From assembly GCF_000378385.1 (NCBI RefSeq), contig NZ_KB899666.1, forward strand, positions 248,001 to 312,000: DNA of 64,000 nt, read 5' to 3'. Positions 9,883-18,471 of the stretch are shown one piece after another. The notes beneath the pieces are model-generated. The model was given only the letters and a program-made list of their open reading frames with translations. It was not told the DNA's origin and ran no database searches. Numbering within the stretch: position 1 is the stretch's first letter; every line of letters begins with the position of its first letter. The position numbers and the translations under genes are program-made. Source of the stretch: Paenibacillus daejeonensis DSM 15491. GTDB taxonomy: Bacteria; Bacillota; Bacilli; Paenibacillales; Paenibacillaceae.

Positions 9883-10584
9883 TTAAGATTGGATTAGTGA
9901 GGACTCCTTGCTCAAAATCAAATTCATGCTGTTCACGATTTCCGTTGTACGCTCGTTAATAAAAAAATGCGTGCCTTGAAACGGATAATAAGCACAATTG
10001 CGCTGTGCGTACTGCTGCCACTCCATCATGCTGCCATAGGCAATGTCGGACTCACTGTTAAATAGACTGACCTCACATGCAAACGCGGCTCTTCCTAGTG
10101 GCAACCGGTATTCCTCGACCGCTTTGATATCGTTTCTCAATAAGCGGAAGAGCATATCCGCAAATTCCTTGTCTGCTGCAAGCGCCTCAGGAATACCGCC
10201 CAGCTCGCACATGCTTGCTCTGAAGCTCGCGTGATCCAGCAGATGATGCCCCTTGGACACATAGCGATGGGGCGGTGTCATCCCGGAGATAATCACATGC
10301 TCAGGCATCGGTCCCCCTGAGGCGGCCAGTCTGCCGTATGCCTCCAAAAGGACATAAGCGCCCATACTGTGACCGAATAGGCTAAAGGGGCCGGGGCTTG
10401 TCCCAATCTCGGCAATCACATGCTCTGCCATCTGACCAATGGTCGTGCAGAGCGGCTCGGAGGATCTGCCTCCTCTGCCAGGCAGCTCAACTGGAACCAA
10501 CTGAATGCTGGGCTCAAGCCCCCGCTTCCATTTCAGGTACGTAAAAGAAAAACCTCCCGCATAAGGAATGGTAAAGAGCTTCAT
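9883..10584 (-). CDS. Type II thioesterase of the lipopeptide cluster
   Basis: 233 residues of alpha/beta hydrolase in the GrsT/SrfAD family. The nucleophile is Ser73 in GHSMGAY; His206 in GTHFF and an acid near Asp180 complete a plausible triad. These discrete enzymes remove wrong or stalled acyl groups from carrier proteins in NRPS and PKS lines. Its ATG overlaps the stop of the malonyl transacylase gene (ATGA), so the two are translationally coupled. Confidence 0.9.
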   Translation of the reverse strand: MKLFTIPYAGGFSFTYLKWKRGLEPSIQLVPVELPGRGGRSSEPLCTTIGQMAEHVIAEIGTSPGPFSLFGHSMGAYVLLEAYGRLAASGGPMPEHVIISGMTPPHRYVSKGHHLLDHASFRASMCELGGIPEALAADKEFADMLFRLLRNDIKAVEEYRLPLGRAAFACEVSLFNSESDIAYGSMMEWQQYAQRNCAYYPFQGTHFFINERTTEIVNSMNLILSKESSLIQS

Positions 10585-11534
10585 ACACCTGCTCCCTCCA
10601 ATTCCCTGACGGGAGCGGGTAGTCCCGCTCTGCTTACGGACGTCTCATAGCTGAATGCTTGTACATCCGGTGCCGTCGACCCGAGCAAGCGGGTCAGAAT
10701 TTGTCCGCTGCCAAGCTCAACGAATGTGTCCGTATTCTGTTTGGTTATGTATTGAATGGTGTGATGCCATTTCACTGGATGCTGAAGCTGCAGTAGCAGA
10801 TTCTCTATGGTGGAAAACTCCGTGTAAGGTTGCGTGGATACATTTGAAACAACGGGATATCGGGGTGTTGTAATCGTACAGCCTTGGAGGAAACCCCTTA
10901 GTTCCTCCACCGCATCACGCATCAGAGGCGTGTGGTACGGTGCATTTCCGTCAAGACGCTTGTAGGAAGCCCCAAGCCGCTTGGCTTGTTTCTCCAGCGT
11001 GGCTACATCTCTTTCTCTGCCAGCCACACACACCTGCTGGTCAGAGTTGTAACAGCTGATCCAGACCTGGGCCCCGCTTCTGCGCATCTGCTTGCAGAGC
11101 CCCTCGACTTCTGATTCGCTGATTTTGAAGATCACACTCATTACGCCTGAATGCTCCGCCATCACCCGCTTGGCAAGCTCAGAGCGATAGGTGACAAGCG
11201 GCAAAGCCTGCTCAAAGGCTAACATACCTGCACACGTCAGTGCCGTGTATTCTCCAAGACTATGGCCGGCTGCGATCATGGGTTTCATACTGTAGTGCCT
11301 ATGTATATGCCTATACGTTGCTACGCCCGCCGTTAGGATAACAGGTGCGCTGACAGCAATATCCATTAACCTGCCTGTGTCGTCATTAAAACAAATATCT
11401 GCTATGTTATAGCCAAGAATTTCCGAAGCCTCTGTAAAAGTTTGTCTTACGGTATTGCTTTCCTGATACAGCTCTAGCAACATTCCTTTTCGTTGAGAAG
11501 ACTGCCCTGGAAAAATAAATGCAAATTTACTCAT
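10581..11534 (-). CDS. Malonyl-CoA:ACP transacylase, trans-acting (FenF/ItuD-like)
   Basis: 317 residues of acyltransferase fold with the PGQSSQ start motif, nucleophile Ser92 in GHSLGEYTAL and a His in NAPYHTPL. No acyltransferase domain was seen in the ketosynthase protein, so this free enzyme would load malonate onto its ACP, as FenF/ItuD do for mycosubtilin and iturin. It is the first gene of the cluster in the window. ATG at 11534 is chosen because AAGGTGAG lies just upstream; the reading frame extends three codons further. The last base pairs overlap the thioesterase start. Confidence 0.9.
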   Translation of the reverse strand: MSKFAFIFPGQSSQRKGMLLELYQESNTVRQTFTEASEILGYNIADICFNDDTGRLMDIAVSAPVILTAGVATYRHIHRHYSMKPMIAAGHSLGEYTALTCAGMLAFEQALPLVTYRSELAKRVMAEHSGVMSVIFKISESEVEGLCKQMRRSGAQVWISCYNSDQQVCVAGRERDVATLEKQAKRLGASYKRLDGNAPYHTPLMRDAVEELRGFLQGCTITTPRYPVVSNVSTQPYTEFSTIENLLLQLQHPVKWHHTIQYITKQNTDTFVELGSGQILTRLLGSTAPDVQAFSYETSVSRAGLPAPVRELEGAGV

Positions 11535-11750
11535 GCAGCTCACCTTTCATAGAAAAAATGATCTGACAAATACTTCATTAACAAAATCTACTAGTTTGAT
11601 ATAAACGCTTATTTTATTTTTTAAACAGGGCCAATTATTTATTTTTTTTGTTAATATATACGCCTTTTTTTGGTTAAATAAATCTCTAGTCAAACAGTAC
11701 CCATTTAAATCCAAACCGTCAATATAGTCAAAAAGTCGCTACTGTACCTA
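11535..11750. other. AT-rich divergent intergenic region
   Basis: Separates the minus-strand lipopeptide operon from the plus-strand response regulator and should hold the promoter of the lipopeptide cluster. It is strongly AT-rich with T and A runs. I could not pick one convincing -35/-10 pair for the cluster and found no gene. Confidence 0.4.
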
Positions 11751-11757
11751 TCCCCCT

Positions 11758-11785
11758 ATGCTGCCTGTGGAAAATAACATAGAAT
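11758..11785 (+). promoter_or_regulatory. Predicted promoter of response regulator copy A
   Basis: ATGCTG (11758) and TAGAAT (11780) are 16 bp apart. The same block, with TTGCTG as -35, recurs at 18821-18848 before the truncated regulator copy B, and conservation across the duplication supports it as the real promoter. The transcript leader to the start codon would be about 240 nt. Confidence 0.5.
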
Positions 11786-12028
11786 AGAAGGGAATAAAAT
11801 AATTCCTCTCTTATTGGAAAATAGAAGCTTACATAGGCTTAAAGCTGCGTCATCCCGTGATTTCCAAATGAAGATCTACCTATCGCATACATCGTCTTAA
11901 CCCAAACATATTTCGCTTCTCCTAAACCTTTCATCCCGGGACTTTAGTTCTGTAGCGGAAGGCTAAAACATGGATATGTTTTTATTGTTAAGCGTTAGAA
12001 TTCGACTAACTGAATGGAGTGTGCCATC

Positions 12029-12736
12029 GTGGAACGACGCAAAACAGTCCTTATTATAGAAGATGAAAAAGACATTTCCCGCATTCTCAGGGACTATTTG
12101 ACCAAAAACAACTATGAGGCTGCCGTAGCAGGAAATGGTGCAGATGGACTACAGATGATGGAGATGCTGCAGCCGGATTTTATCATTCTGGATATTATGC
12201 TGCCCGATATGGATGGCATCGACGTCTGTAGAGAAATCCGAAAAAGAAACAATATCCCGATTTTAATCTTGAGCGCACGCGGTAGTGACACCGATAAAGT
12301 GCTTGGACTTGGGTTCGGTGCGGATGATTATATGACCAAGCCTTTCTCTCTGAGCGAGCTGCTCGCCCGTATAAATGCGCATTTCCGCCGGTACGAAAGC
12401 ATGCCGGTTCAGCCGCCGCAGCAGCAGGATCCGGACATACTTCAACTGGGCAGCCTCGTCATTGATAAGAAAGCTTACAAAGTAACGCTTGAAGGGAAGG
12501 AAATTTCTCTGTCAGCCAAAGAATTTCAAATGCTGCATCATCTTGCGAGCCATAAAAACCAGGTTTTCTCTAAATCACAGCTGCTTGATGCCATCTGGGG
12601 CTATACCTCACACGGGGACGAGAACACAGTAACCGTTTATATACGCAGACTCCGAGAAAAAATTGAGAGCGACCCCTCCAAGCCAAGCTATTTGAAGACG
12701 GTTTGGGGTGTCGGCTATAAGTTCAGTCAGGACTAA
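12029..12736 (+). CDS. OmpR-family response regulator (two-component copy A, intact)
   Basis: 235 residues: receiver domain with acidic Glu11/Asp12, phospho-acceptor Asp55 in ILDIMLPDMDG and the TKPF lysine, then a winged-helix DNA-binding domain (SAKEFQMLHHL, ending VWGVGYKF). GTG at 12029 is preferred because GGAG lies 9 nt before it; an in-frame ATG at 12014 has no ribosome site. The kinase that followed it is truncated at about 12984. The intact kinase of the second copy (19228-20661) lies 6.5 kb downstream, so this regulator may now pair with that kinase. The adjacent ABC transporter suggests a cell-envelope or peptide-stress role. Confidence 0.92.
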   Translation: MERRKTVLIIEDEKDISRILRDYLTKNNYEAAVAGNGADGLQMMEMLQPDFIILDIMLPDMDGIDVCREIRKRNNIPILILSARGSDTDKVLGLGFGADDYMTKPFSLSELLARINAHFRRYESMPVQPPQQQDPDILQLGSLVIDKKAYKVTLEGKEISLSAKEFQMLHHLASHKNQVFSKSQLLDAIWGYTSHGDENTVTVYIRRLREKIESDPSKPSYLKTVWGVGYKFSQD

Positions 12737-12756
12737 CCCGGATAGGAGAAACAAAC

Positions 12757-12984
12757 ATGTCTTTTCAACTATGGACCAAAAAATGGCTTGTAGCTGTTAC
12801 CGTCTGCCTGATTGTCTCAACAACCTGCAGCCTAATCTTGCTTGTGAATACCTTAATGAACGGGACATCGGATCCAAAATACGTCGTAAATCAGGTCCGC
12901 TTAGCCGGCAATCCAATCATCCTCTATCTGGAGAGGAATGGAAGAAATCTTGATCGTGCGAATGTGCGTGAAGCCCTGCTGGCC
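12757..12984 (+). pseudogene. Truncated histidine kinase N-terminus (two-component copy A)
   Basis: Begins with a good ribosome site and matches the first ~75 residues of the intact kinase at 19228 (MSFQLW.KKWLVAV, then NQVRLAGNPIILYLERNG), covering the first membrane helix and the start of the extracytoplasmic region. Similarity stops abruptly after REALLA near 12984, where transposase-derived sequence begins. The frame runs on to 13068 with unrelated residues. HAMP, phospho-acceptor and ATPase domains are missing, so it cannot act as a kinase. Confidence 0.85.
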
Positions 12985-12999
12985 CCCTCGATAAATTCC

Positions 13000-14085
13000 A
13001 TTTTATTCAAGATCTCCATAGGTTGGAACAGCACCTTGGCATCGGCTGGTTTTGGGCTGTCGCTCTAAGACGATGCCTGGGTAGGACAGACGCTTGGCGG
13101 CCCTCACCACTAAGCTTGCTTTGTCTGAAAAAGGCTCATAGGCAAGTAGCGCCAGCTTTGCAAACTTTTAATATCGACCGTATGACTCCGCGGTTGCCGC
13201 ACGTTAATTCTGTACCTTGATTCTACCGTGGAGACCGTATACGGCAACCAGTAGAGAGCGTAATTGGATTAGATATTCCACAAGAACGGACGCAAAACCA
13301 ACCACACCTGCTCTTATGTATGAAGGGGATCGTCGATTCTGGCGAACGCCCGTCTGCACGCTGTCAATAAAAGTTCGAGCAATATCCTGCCTTTTGTTCA
13401 GCAGACATTAACCATGCTTGGTTCCCGTCACGTGCGCTATGCGCGTTTTGACAAAGGCTTTAGCAGAGAGGTGTTCCATGCTTTTTGGCAGTCGCGACAG
13501 ATCGGGTATGCCTGAAAAATAAATGGACCGAGCGTCTAGCGAATCAAATCAAAACCTGCGAGAAGTGTGAGGATTGGATCATTGAAGTACTACAAAGCCA
13601 AGACGTAGGAGAAGACGCGCCGTTTCGCCGTCATCCTCAAGATGCCACGCCGGGACGACGATCAGTCACAGCTTGAACTCGACTTGCTTTAGGCAGTACG
13701 AAGCAATGGTGACCATAGAAGCCAGGGAATTCATCGACTTATGGCGCTCCTACAACTAGCGGTTCTTATAGAAAACTACATTTAAGGAAGGAAGAATAGA
13801 TTTGCCATCCATCGCATTCCTATATTGTCGTTTGACACTAATGAAATCGATCTATGCTTGAAACTGCTCAACTACAATTTCTTTAATCGATTAAAGCAAC
13901 ACGTGCTGTGAGGCGATTCATCAATTTTATACCGTTAAGCGAGTCCGACGAGAGTTCTTCCGCTCTAGTGCCGTACTGGTACGCCATGTCAGGAAAGTGA
14001 CGCTAAAGCTAGGCTCGCAACCTCCCAAACCAAGGCGCCAACTAGCCTTCGCCAAACCTAGGAAATCAAAGTTTACGATGACTCA
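13000..14085 (+). mobile_element. Decayed DDE transposase (IS1380-like), many stops and frameshifts
   Basis: No single frame is open, but stitched frames give transposase-like blocks in order: LEQHLGIGWF (about 13020), LDSTVETVYGNQ (about 13220), a GRK-like segment, RHVRYARFDKGFSREVFHAFW (about 13425), KWTERLANQIK, LLNYNFFNR and a FFRSSAVLVRH-like end (about 13950). DSTVETVYGN and ARFDKGF resemble IS1380-family DDE enzymes; the family call is from memory of motifs. The remnant begins where kinase copy A breaks off and ends about 130 bp from the truncated end of the peptidase gene. No terminal inverted repeats or target duplication were recognised. Confidence 0.72.
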
Positions 14086-14214
14086 AGCCAATTTCCGTTC
14101 TTCGAGACTTGAGTTATTAATACAAAATGTACTATATTGAACCTTTTTTAAATGATAATTTAAAGAGATTTTTAAATTTAATTCCAACCCAACAAAATCA
14201 TTTATTATTAAAAA

Positions 14215-14652
14215 TTAAATATTAATACTTTCTTCGGCGTCAAGTCGGTTCTTTTTAACTACTGTCATCAAAAATCCTGTAAATTGCTCGCTGAATTTTT
14301 TCAATGACAGCTTAATCCTCCCTAAGGGTGGGTCAACAATACGAGCATAGTTCCCATCTATCCTTTCAAGAACCACATAATGTTCTTGGTTCCAATGTAG
14401 AATTGCTGGTAGGGTAACCTGCTTAAATTGATTAATACTCTCAATGCGGTAAGCTTTAACATCAAATCCGATATTTTCAGCTATTTTTTTTAATTGCAAT
14501 AACGTCATGCCATCCCGTCCGATATTTGCCTGTTCACGTAAACTATATAATGAAATTTCCTTTTGATAGTAGGCTGAGATCATAGCAAGGCAACAAAGTC
14601 CACACTCTGAATGATGGATCTGAGCGATATATGGCACACGCCTACGGGCCAT
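14215..14652 (-). CDS. Stand-alone C39 (double-glycine leader) peptidase domain, likely LanT remnant
   Basis: 145 residues matching only the N-terminal peptidase of LanT/SunT exporters: Cys17 in ECGLCCL, His91 in NQEHYVVLE, Asp107 in IVDPPLG, so the catalytic set is intact. Full exporters are about 700 residues with a membrane domain and ATPase; here the frame stops right after the peptidase, and the following 130 bp are AT-rich non-coding DNA leading to a decayed transposase. Either an IS-linked deletion removed the exporter, or the peptidase works alone to cut the Gly-Gly leader of the lanA product. ATG at 14652 has GGGAGAG 6 nt upstream. The gene directly follows lanM. Confidence 0.85.
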   Translation of the reverse strand: MARRRVPYIAQIHHSECGLCCLAMISAYYQKEISLYSLREQANIGRDGMTLLQLKKIAENIGFDVKAYRIESINQFKQVTLPAILHWNQEHYVVLERIDGNYARIVDPPLGRIKLSLKKFSEQFTGFLMTVVKKNRLDAEESINI

Positions 14653-14691
14653 TACATTCTCTCCCTTCTTCTTTGATTCAAAATCATACAC

Positions 14692-17600
14692 TCAACCATA
14701 AGTGGAAGAAAAGAAATCTTCATTCTCCAAATTCAAAATGTTAGGAACTTTATCCGGAAATGCCTGCTTTAATAACCCAAATCCAATCCCCGCCAAACCA
14801 GCCATTAATCCTTTTATATCAAAAGCACGATGGACACCCGGTGTAGTCCATGGTTTATCTTTGAGAAGTCTAAGCAGATGTGCTCTAACTACATTTAAAG
14901 TATCATCATTGCGATCAAGAACTTTATTAGCAAAAAGTAATATTTCCAATTGCCCAAAATCACCGTGACAATAAACAGGTTCTGTTCCAAAACCTAATTT
15001 GAGAGTTGTTTCCAGTGCAATATTAATTTCTTGAGCAATACTTGCATCCCAATATCCGTTTTCTAATAAGCGGACTCGTGATAACAATACGCCTGGTGCT
15101 CCATGACACCATGTCACCTTTGCTGTATGGTTAGGAGAAATCCAATTCTTTAATTCAGCATCATAATTTGCCCGCTCATACTTTAATCCTTTTTCGATAT
15201 ATTCTAAGTACACCGCAAGCTGAGTTACCCTGTATAATGCCGATAATGGAGCAATAATTCCAGAAACACCATGAGAATACCCAACAAAGGGCTCATCATC
15301 TGTTTTCGTCAACCAAGCTATGCTGCCATCCGGCAGTGTTTTAGCGTTCTGAAGCACATGCTCTGCGCATTTCTCAGCGCCTTGCAACGCTTCTAGCCAG
15401 CCTGTTCCATGATATATATGTAAGAGTATATCAATAGCTCCAGCTGCACCACTTATATAATCGAATTCAACGTCTTTCTTAACGAGTTGACAATAATAAG
15501 GAAGATATTCTTTAACTAATTGTAGTAATTGTCCATCATTCCATAAGCGTGATAATTGATATGCAACAAATATGCCTCCACCGATGTTGCCATTTCCAAA
15601 TGCTCCAATACCTAACGATACTTCATTTAGTTTACCTTTATCTCTCAGGATTTCTAGCATCGGTTGCAATGCTTTTCGAGCCATACGTTTGTATTCGCTT
15701 TTTGCAGTCAGTTCAGCTAAATAACCCAAGAATAAAGCAATCCCACTATTACCACTATATAGGTCATACCCTACTGGAGATAGCCTGAGATTCCTCTCCT
15801 CATGACTGGATACTAAACCAATCCATGTTATGTCATCGACTTTAGTGTTCAAAGATACAACTGCCGATTGAACGAGATATTCTCCAATTGAAGTAGCTAA
15901 TCGGACATACTCTGCTTTCCAGTTAGATTCCAAAGCTTCGTTTGAGTCAATAATTCGAAATTCAGGAATACTATATGAGTAAAGGTCAGGCCTGGACGCC
16001 AAGACAGACATATTTAATAATTGCAACTGCCCTCTTAAATCCTTTTCGTCCATTTTTTCGATTTTGTTCATTACAACATCTATCCCTGATTGTTCGAATA
16101 ACTGAGGAATCCGCTCACCACCTGATGCCCAAACATCTATTTCAGACGGATCGGTATAAAAGATAGGGATATCCCCGTCTTCAATATCCCGTATCTCGTG
16201 AGAAACCAATTTTAATTGCTTAGGATCTGCTAAACATTTCAACCACAATCGATGTACAACAACCTTACGATCTAATTCATCTCGCAATAAGTCAGGATGA
16301 TAGAGTGTACGAATTAATTCACTATACGATTCACTACTTCGCACAATCACTCTAACTCTAACGTTATCAAACTCTCGAATCATTTCTCTCAGTCTTTTCT
16401 TGTTTCCAATTATGATCCTGTAAGCTTGAGAAAAACCTTCTACAATGTCATTAACATATCGATAACTGTCGATAACTTCGTCCTTGTAGGATGGAAGATT
16501 ATTGCCCTCCCCTATTTGGCCTACGCCTCTTTCTAACCTCATTTGATCCGTACCTCTGTGAGCTAAACGCATAACATTATGTATTTCTTTCCCACCAGAT
16601 CCAAAGATACCACTAACATCTACACCTGGATGAGTTTCTGTTCCGAAAATATATTGCGGCAGCATACCTGAAGACATGACAGAATTCTCTAGCAACTCAG
16701 AGGCATGGCCATTTGCATTTTTTCCATATATTTTTAAATTTATGGAACGATGAAACAGGGATTCTAAATCAATAGCAACCGGGCTAGATCCATGTGCAAT
16801 AATATTTTCGTAATGGAAATCTGTAGCGTTTAACATGTACATGATTGCCAATTGTATCCCCATATTATGATAAAATCCCTTGATCTGATCTATTGATACA
16901 CACTCAGAGAAATCTATAAACTCTGTCCAACCGTAACTTTCGCAATCTATAATTTTCATCATTTTAATCTGAGGAATACCAAAACACATCATATTAGACA
17001 AAACTTTATAATAACCTTCATCAACCTTTAAAGAACGGGGCTTATAAACCAATTTATTCCCCTTTGCAAACTCTAAAATCGTCACACTTCTTCCATTATG
17101 AGTGTCCCCTGCTCCAATATGAATCTTAATAAGCTTACCGAATTGCTTGACCTCAGGCATATGTAAAACAATTCTTGAATAGTCATCCTCGAACCTATGT
17201 AATATTTCACAAATATGAACAACCCATTTTTCAGTTGCACGAAGTAATGAACGAATTAACATAGGATACTCAAATGCCAATTGCTTTAAATACTCTTTAT
17301 CATAAAGTAATTTTTCAAAATACTGATATCTTTCTTGTGAACTCTCTCCGTGCAATAGACCTTGATCTTTAAATACATTCATCTCTAAAATAAGAGTTTT
17401 ACAACTATAATCCATGATTTTTTCGAATAAAGACGGTAATGCACTTTTGAAAATAGTAGCATTTGTATGCAAATCCGCATCATTATTTCTACCGTTTTTT
17501 TCAAATAAATCAATAGCCAGTATAAAGAAACGTTCAACGAATCCAGAAAACAAAGGTGGGTTAAAAAAGAAGTCTTCCATTGAGCAATTCAGTAGCTCTT

Positions 17601-17754
17601 CCCACTCGAATCTCCATTTTGAGTCATTTTTCTCTAAATTAAAAATGGTTTCAACCTCAAGGCTTGATACTTCCCTAAGGCTCATTTTTAAATATTCTTC
17701 TTTGTCATAAAAAAATTTTTTCCAGTAATTTATCTTCTCAGAAGCATTTATCAC
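14692..17754 (-). CDS. lanM: Class II lanthipeptide synthetase LanM
   Basis: About 1020 residues, bifunctional. The N-terminal part is the dehydratase, with a kinase-like pocket (NATDFHYENIIA, then AIDLESLFHRS) that phosphorylates and eliminates Ser/Thr in the precursor. The C-terminal part is the LanC-like cyclase with zinc ligands Cys883 (TWCHGAPG) and Cys929-His930 (YCHGDFG) that makes thioether rings. GTG at 17754 is preferred because the product then starts like other LanM enzymes; the frame extends to a TTG at 17868, but that codon lies inside a strong inverted repeat and lacks a ribosome site. The gene follows the precursor and precedes the C39 peptidase. Base composition is much more AT-rich than the flanks, suggesting transfer. 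Confidence 0.93.
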   Translation of the reverse strand: MINASEKINYWKKFFYDKEEYLKMSLREVSSLEVETIFNLEKNDSKWRFEWEELLNCSMEDFFFNPPLFSGFVERFFILAIDLFEKNGRNNDADLHTNATIFKSALPSLFEKIMDYSCKTLILEMNVFKDQGLLHGESSQERYQYFEKLLYDKEYLKQLAFEYPMLIRSLLRATEKWVVHICEILHRFEDDYSRIVLHMPEVKQFGKLIKIHIGAGDTHNGRSVTILEFAKGNKLVYKPRSLKVDEGYYKVLSNMMCFGIPQIKMMKIIDCESYGWTEFIDFSECVSIDQIKGFYHNMGIQLAIMYMLNATDFHYENIIAHGSSPVAIDLESLFHRSINLKIYGKNANGHASELLENSVMSSGMLPQYIFGTETHPGVDVSGIFGSGGKEIHNVMRLAHRGTDQMRLERGVGQIGEGNNLPSYKDEVIDSYRYVNDIVEGFSQAYRIIIGNKKRLREMIREFDNVRVRVIVRSSESYSELIRTLYHPDLLRDELDRKVVVHRLWLKCLADPKQLKLVSHEIRDIEDGDIPIFYTDPSEIDVWASGGERIPQLFEQSGIDVVMNKIEKMDEKDLRGQLQLLNMSVLASRPDLYSYSIPEFRIIDSNEALESNWKAEYVRLATSIGEYLVQSAVVSLNTKVDDITWIGLVSSHEERNLRLSPVGYDLYSGNSGIALFLGYLAELTAKSEYKRMARKALQPMLEILRDKGKLNEVSLGIGAFGNGNIGGGIFVAYQLSRLWNDGQLLQLVKEYLPYYCQLVKKDVEFDYISGAAGAIDILLHIYHGTGWLEALQGAEKCAEHVLQNAKTLPDGSIAWLTKTDDEPFVGYSHGVSGIIAPLSALYRVTQLAVYLEYIEKGLKYERANYDAELKNWISPNHTAKVTWCHGAPGVLLSRVRLLENGYWDASIAQEINIALETTLKLGFGTEPVYCHGDFGQLEILLFANKVLDRNDDTLNVVRAHLLRLLKDKPWTTPGVHRAFDIKGLMAGLAGIGFGLLKQAFPDKVPNILNLENEDFFSSTYG

Positions 17755-17838
17755 TTTAAAATCACACCCTTTCAATAGTATAAAGTTAATTATTGAAACA
17801 AATCTATAAATTCTGATCCAGAATCTATCAAATGAAGC

Positions 17839-17908
17839 GGAGGGTATTTCATACTGCACAATAGGCAAGCATTATCTACAATGCTCCTAAGTACAAGAAA
17901 TACCCTCC
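17839..17908 (-). promoter_or_regulatory. Inverted repeat / RNA hairpin between lanA and lanM
   Basis: GGAGGGTATTTC (17839-17850) and GAAATACCCTCC (17897-17908) are a perfect 12-bp inverted repeat, extended by TACT/AGTA and enclosing a smaller AGCATT/AATGCT hairpin. There is no U-run after it, so it is not a standard terminator. It probably protects the lanA transcript or limits read-through into lanM, as gene-dose control between precursor and enzyme is common in such operons. Confidence 0.6.
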
Positions 17909-18025
17909 TAATAGAATCCATGCAAATAAACTTACTCGCTAATCCAAGACCAATATCACTTAAGTAGTACAATAAAATAACATTTCCCCTTCATTGCACT
18001 GTTATCAAATTTAAAAATTATAAAA

Positions 18026-18205
18026 CTACCAACTACAACCTGATAAAAGCGTCCAGATAGTACAATTCTTCGTAAGGCTAGGACGATGAGGAAAGTTACC
18101 ACCAACCACTGTCTCCATTTCAGTATCTGTCAATTCGGACAGTACACTACCTACTGGATTACAAGTATCAAGCTCGACATTTTCCATTTGATTTTTCCAA
18201 TTCAT
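18026..18205 (-). CDS. lanA: Class II lanthipeptide precursor LanA
   Basis: 59 residues. The leader is acidic and ends in TDTEMETVVGG (cleavage after residue 36), the double-glycine type cut by C39 peptidases. The 23-residue core starts NFPHRPS and ends LLSGCSW. It has two Cys (core positions 12 and 21) and six Ser/Thr (7, 9, 13, 16, 19, 22), allowing two rings, for example Thr9-Cys12 and Thr16- or Ser19-Cys21. The core is not a lacticin 481, mersacidin or haloduracin sequence that I recognise. AGGAGG lies 8 nt before the ATG. lanM follows after a strong hairpin. Confidence 0.9.
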   Translation of the reverse strand: MNWKNQMENVELDTCNPVGSVLSELTDTEMETVVGGNFPHRPSLTKNCTIWTLLSGCSW

Positions 18206-18420
18206 AGTTATCACCTCCTTTCATAAACTTTATCCTTGCGTGCATTTAAGATTCACCCCCAAATGAAAAGCTGAATGTAGCGCATTAAATACCCAATTCA
18301 TATTCACAATTGCATTATAAATCTCTACATTCCACAAGAGCTATAAAGAAATCCATCTAATTATATTTTTTAAATACTTTTTATAGACATTATAGTAAAT
18401 GATGTAAACTTATTGTTTGC

Positions 18421-18471
18421 ATGATATCATAAAACATTATACCAAGTAAAGGGGGAATTTATAAAAATTCC
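18421..18471 (-). promoter_or_regulatory. Predicted lanA promoter with operator-like repeats
   Basis: On the minus strand an extended -10, TGGTATAAT (18436-18444), lies about 230 nt before lanA. The inverted repeat GGAATTT-N4-AAATTCC (18454-18471) covers the -35 region and the palindrome ATGATATCAT (18421-18430) lies at the expected start of transcription. A second TATAAT is at 18389-18394. No canonical -35 box is present, so an activator may be needed. Confidence 0.45.

Noticed and set aside
17755-17868. N-terminal extension of LanM to TTG at 17868
   Set aside because: No ribosome site, the codon lies in a 12-bp inverted repeat, and the added residues do not look like LanM; GTG at 17754 gives a normal N-terminus, although this is not proven.
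17790-17972. 60-codon minus-strand frame as a second lanthipeptide precursor
   Set aside because: No Gly-Gly leader motif, no ribosome site, and it crosses the hairpin and the start of lanM.
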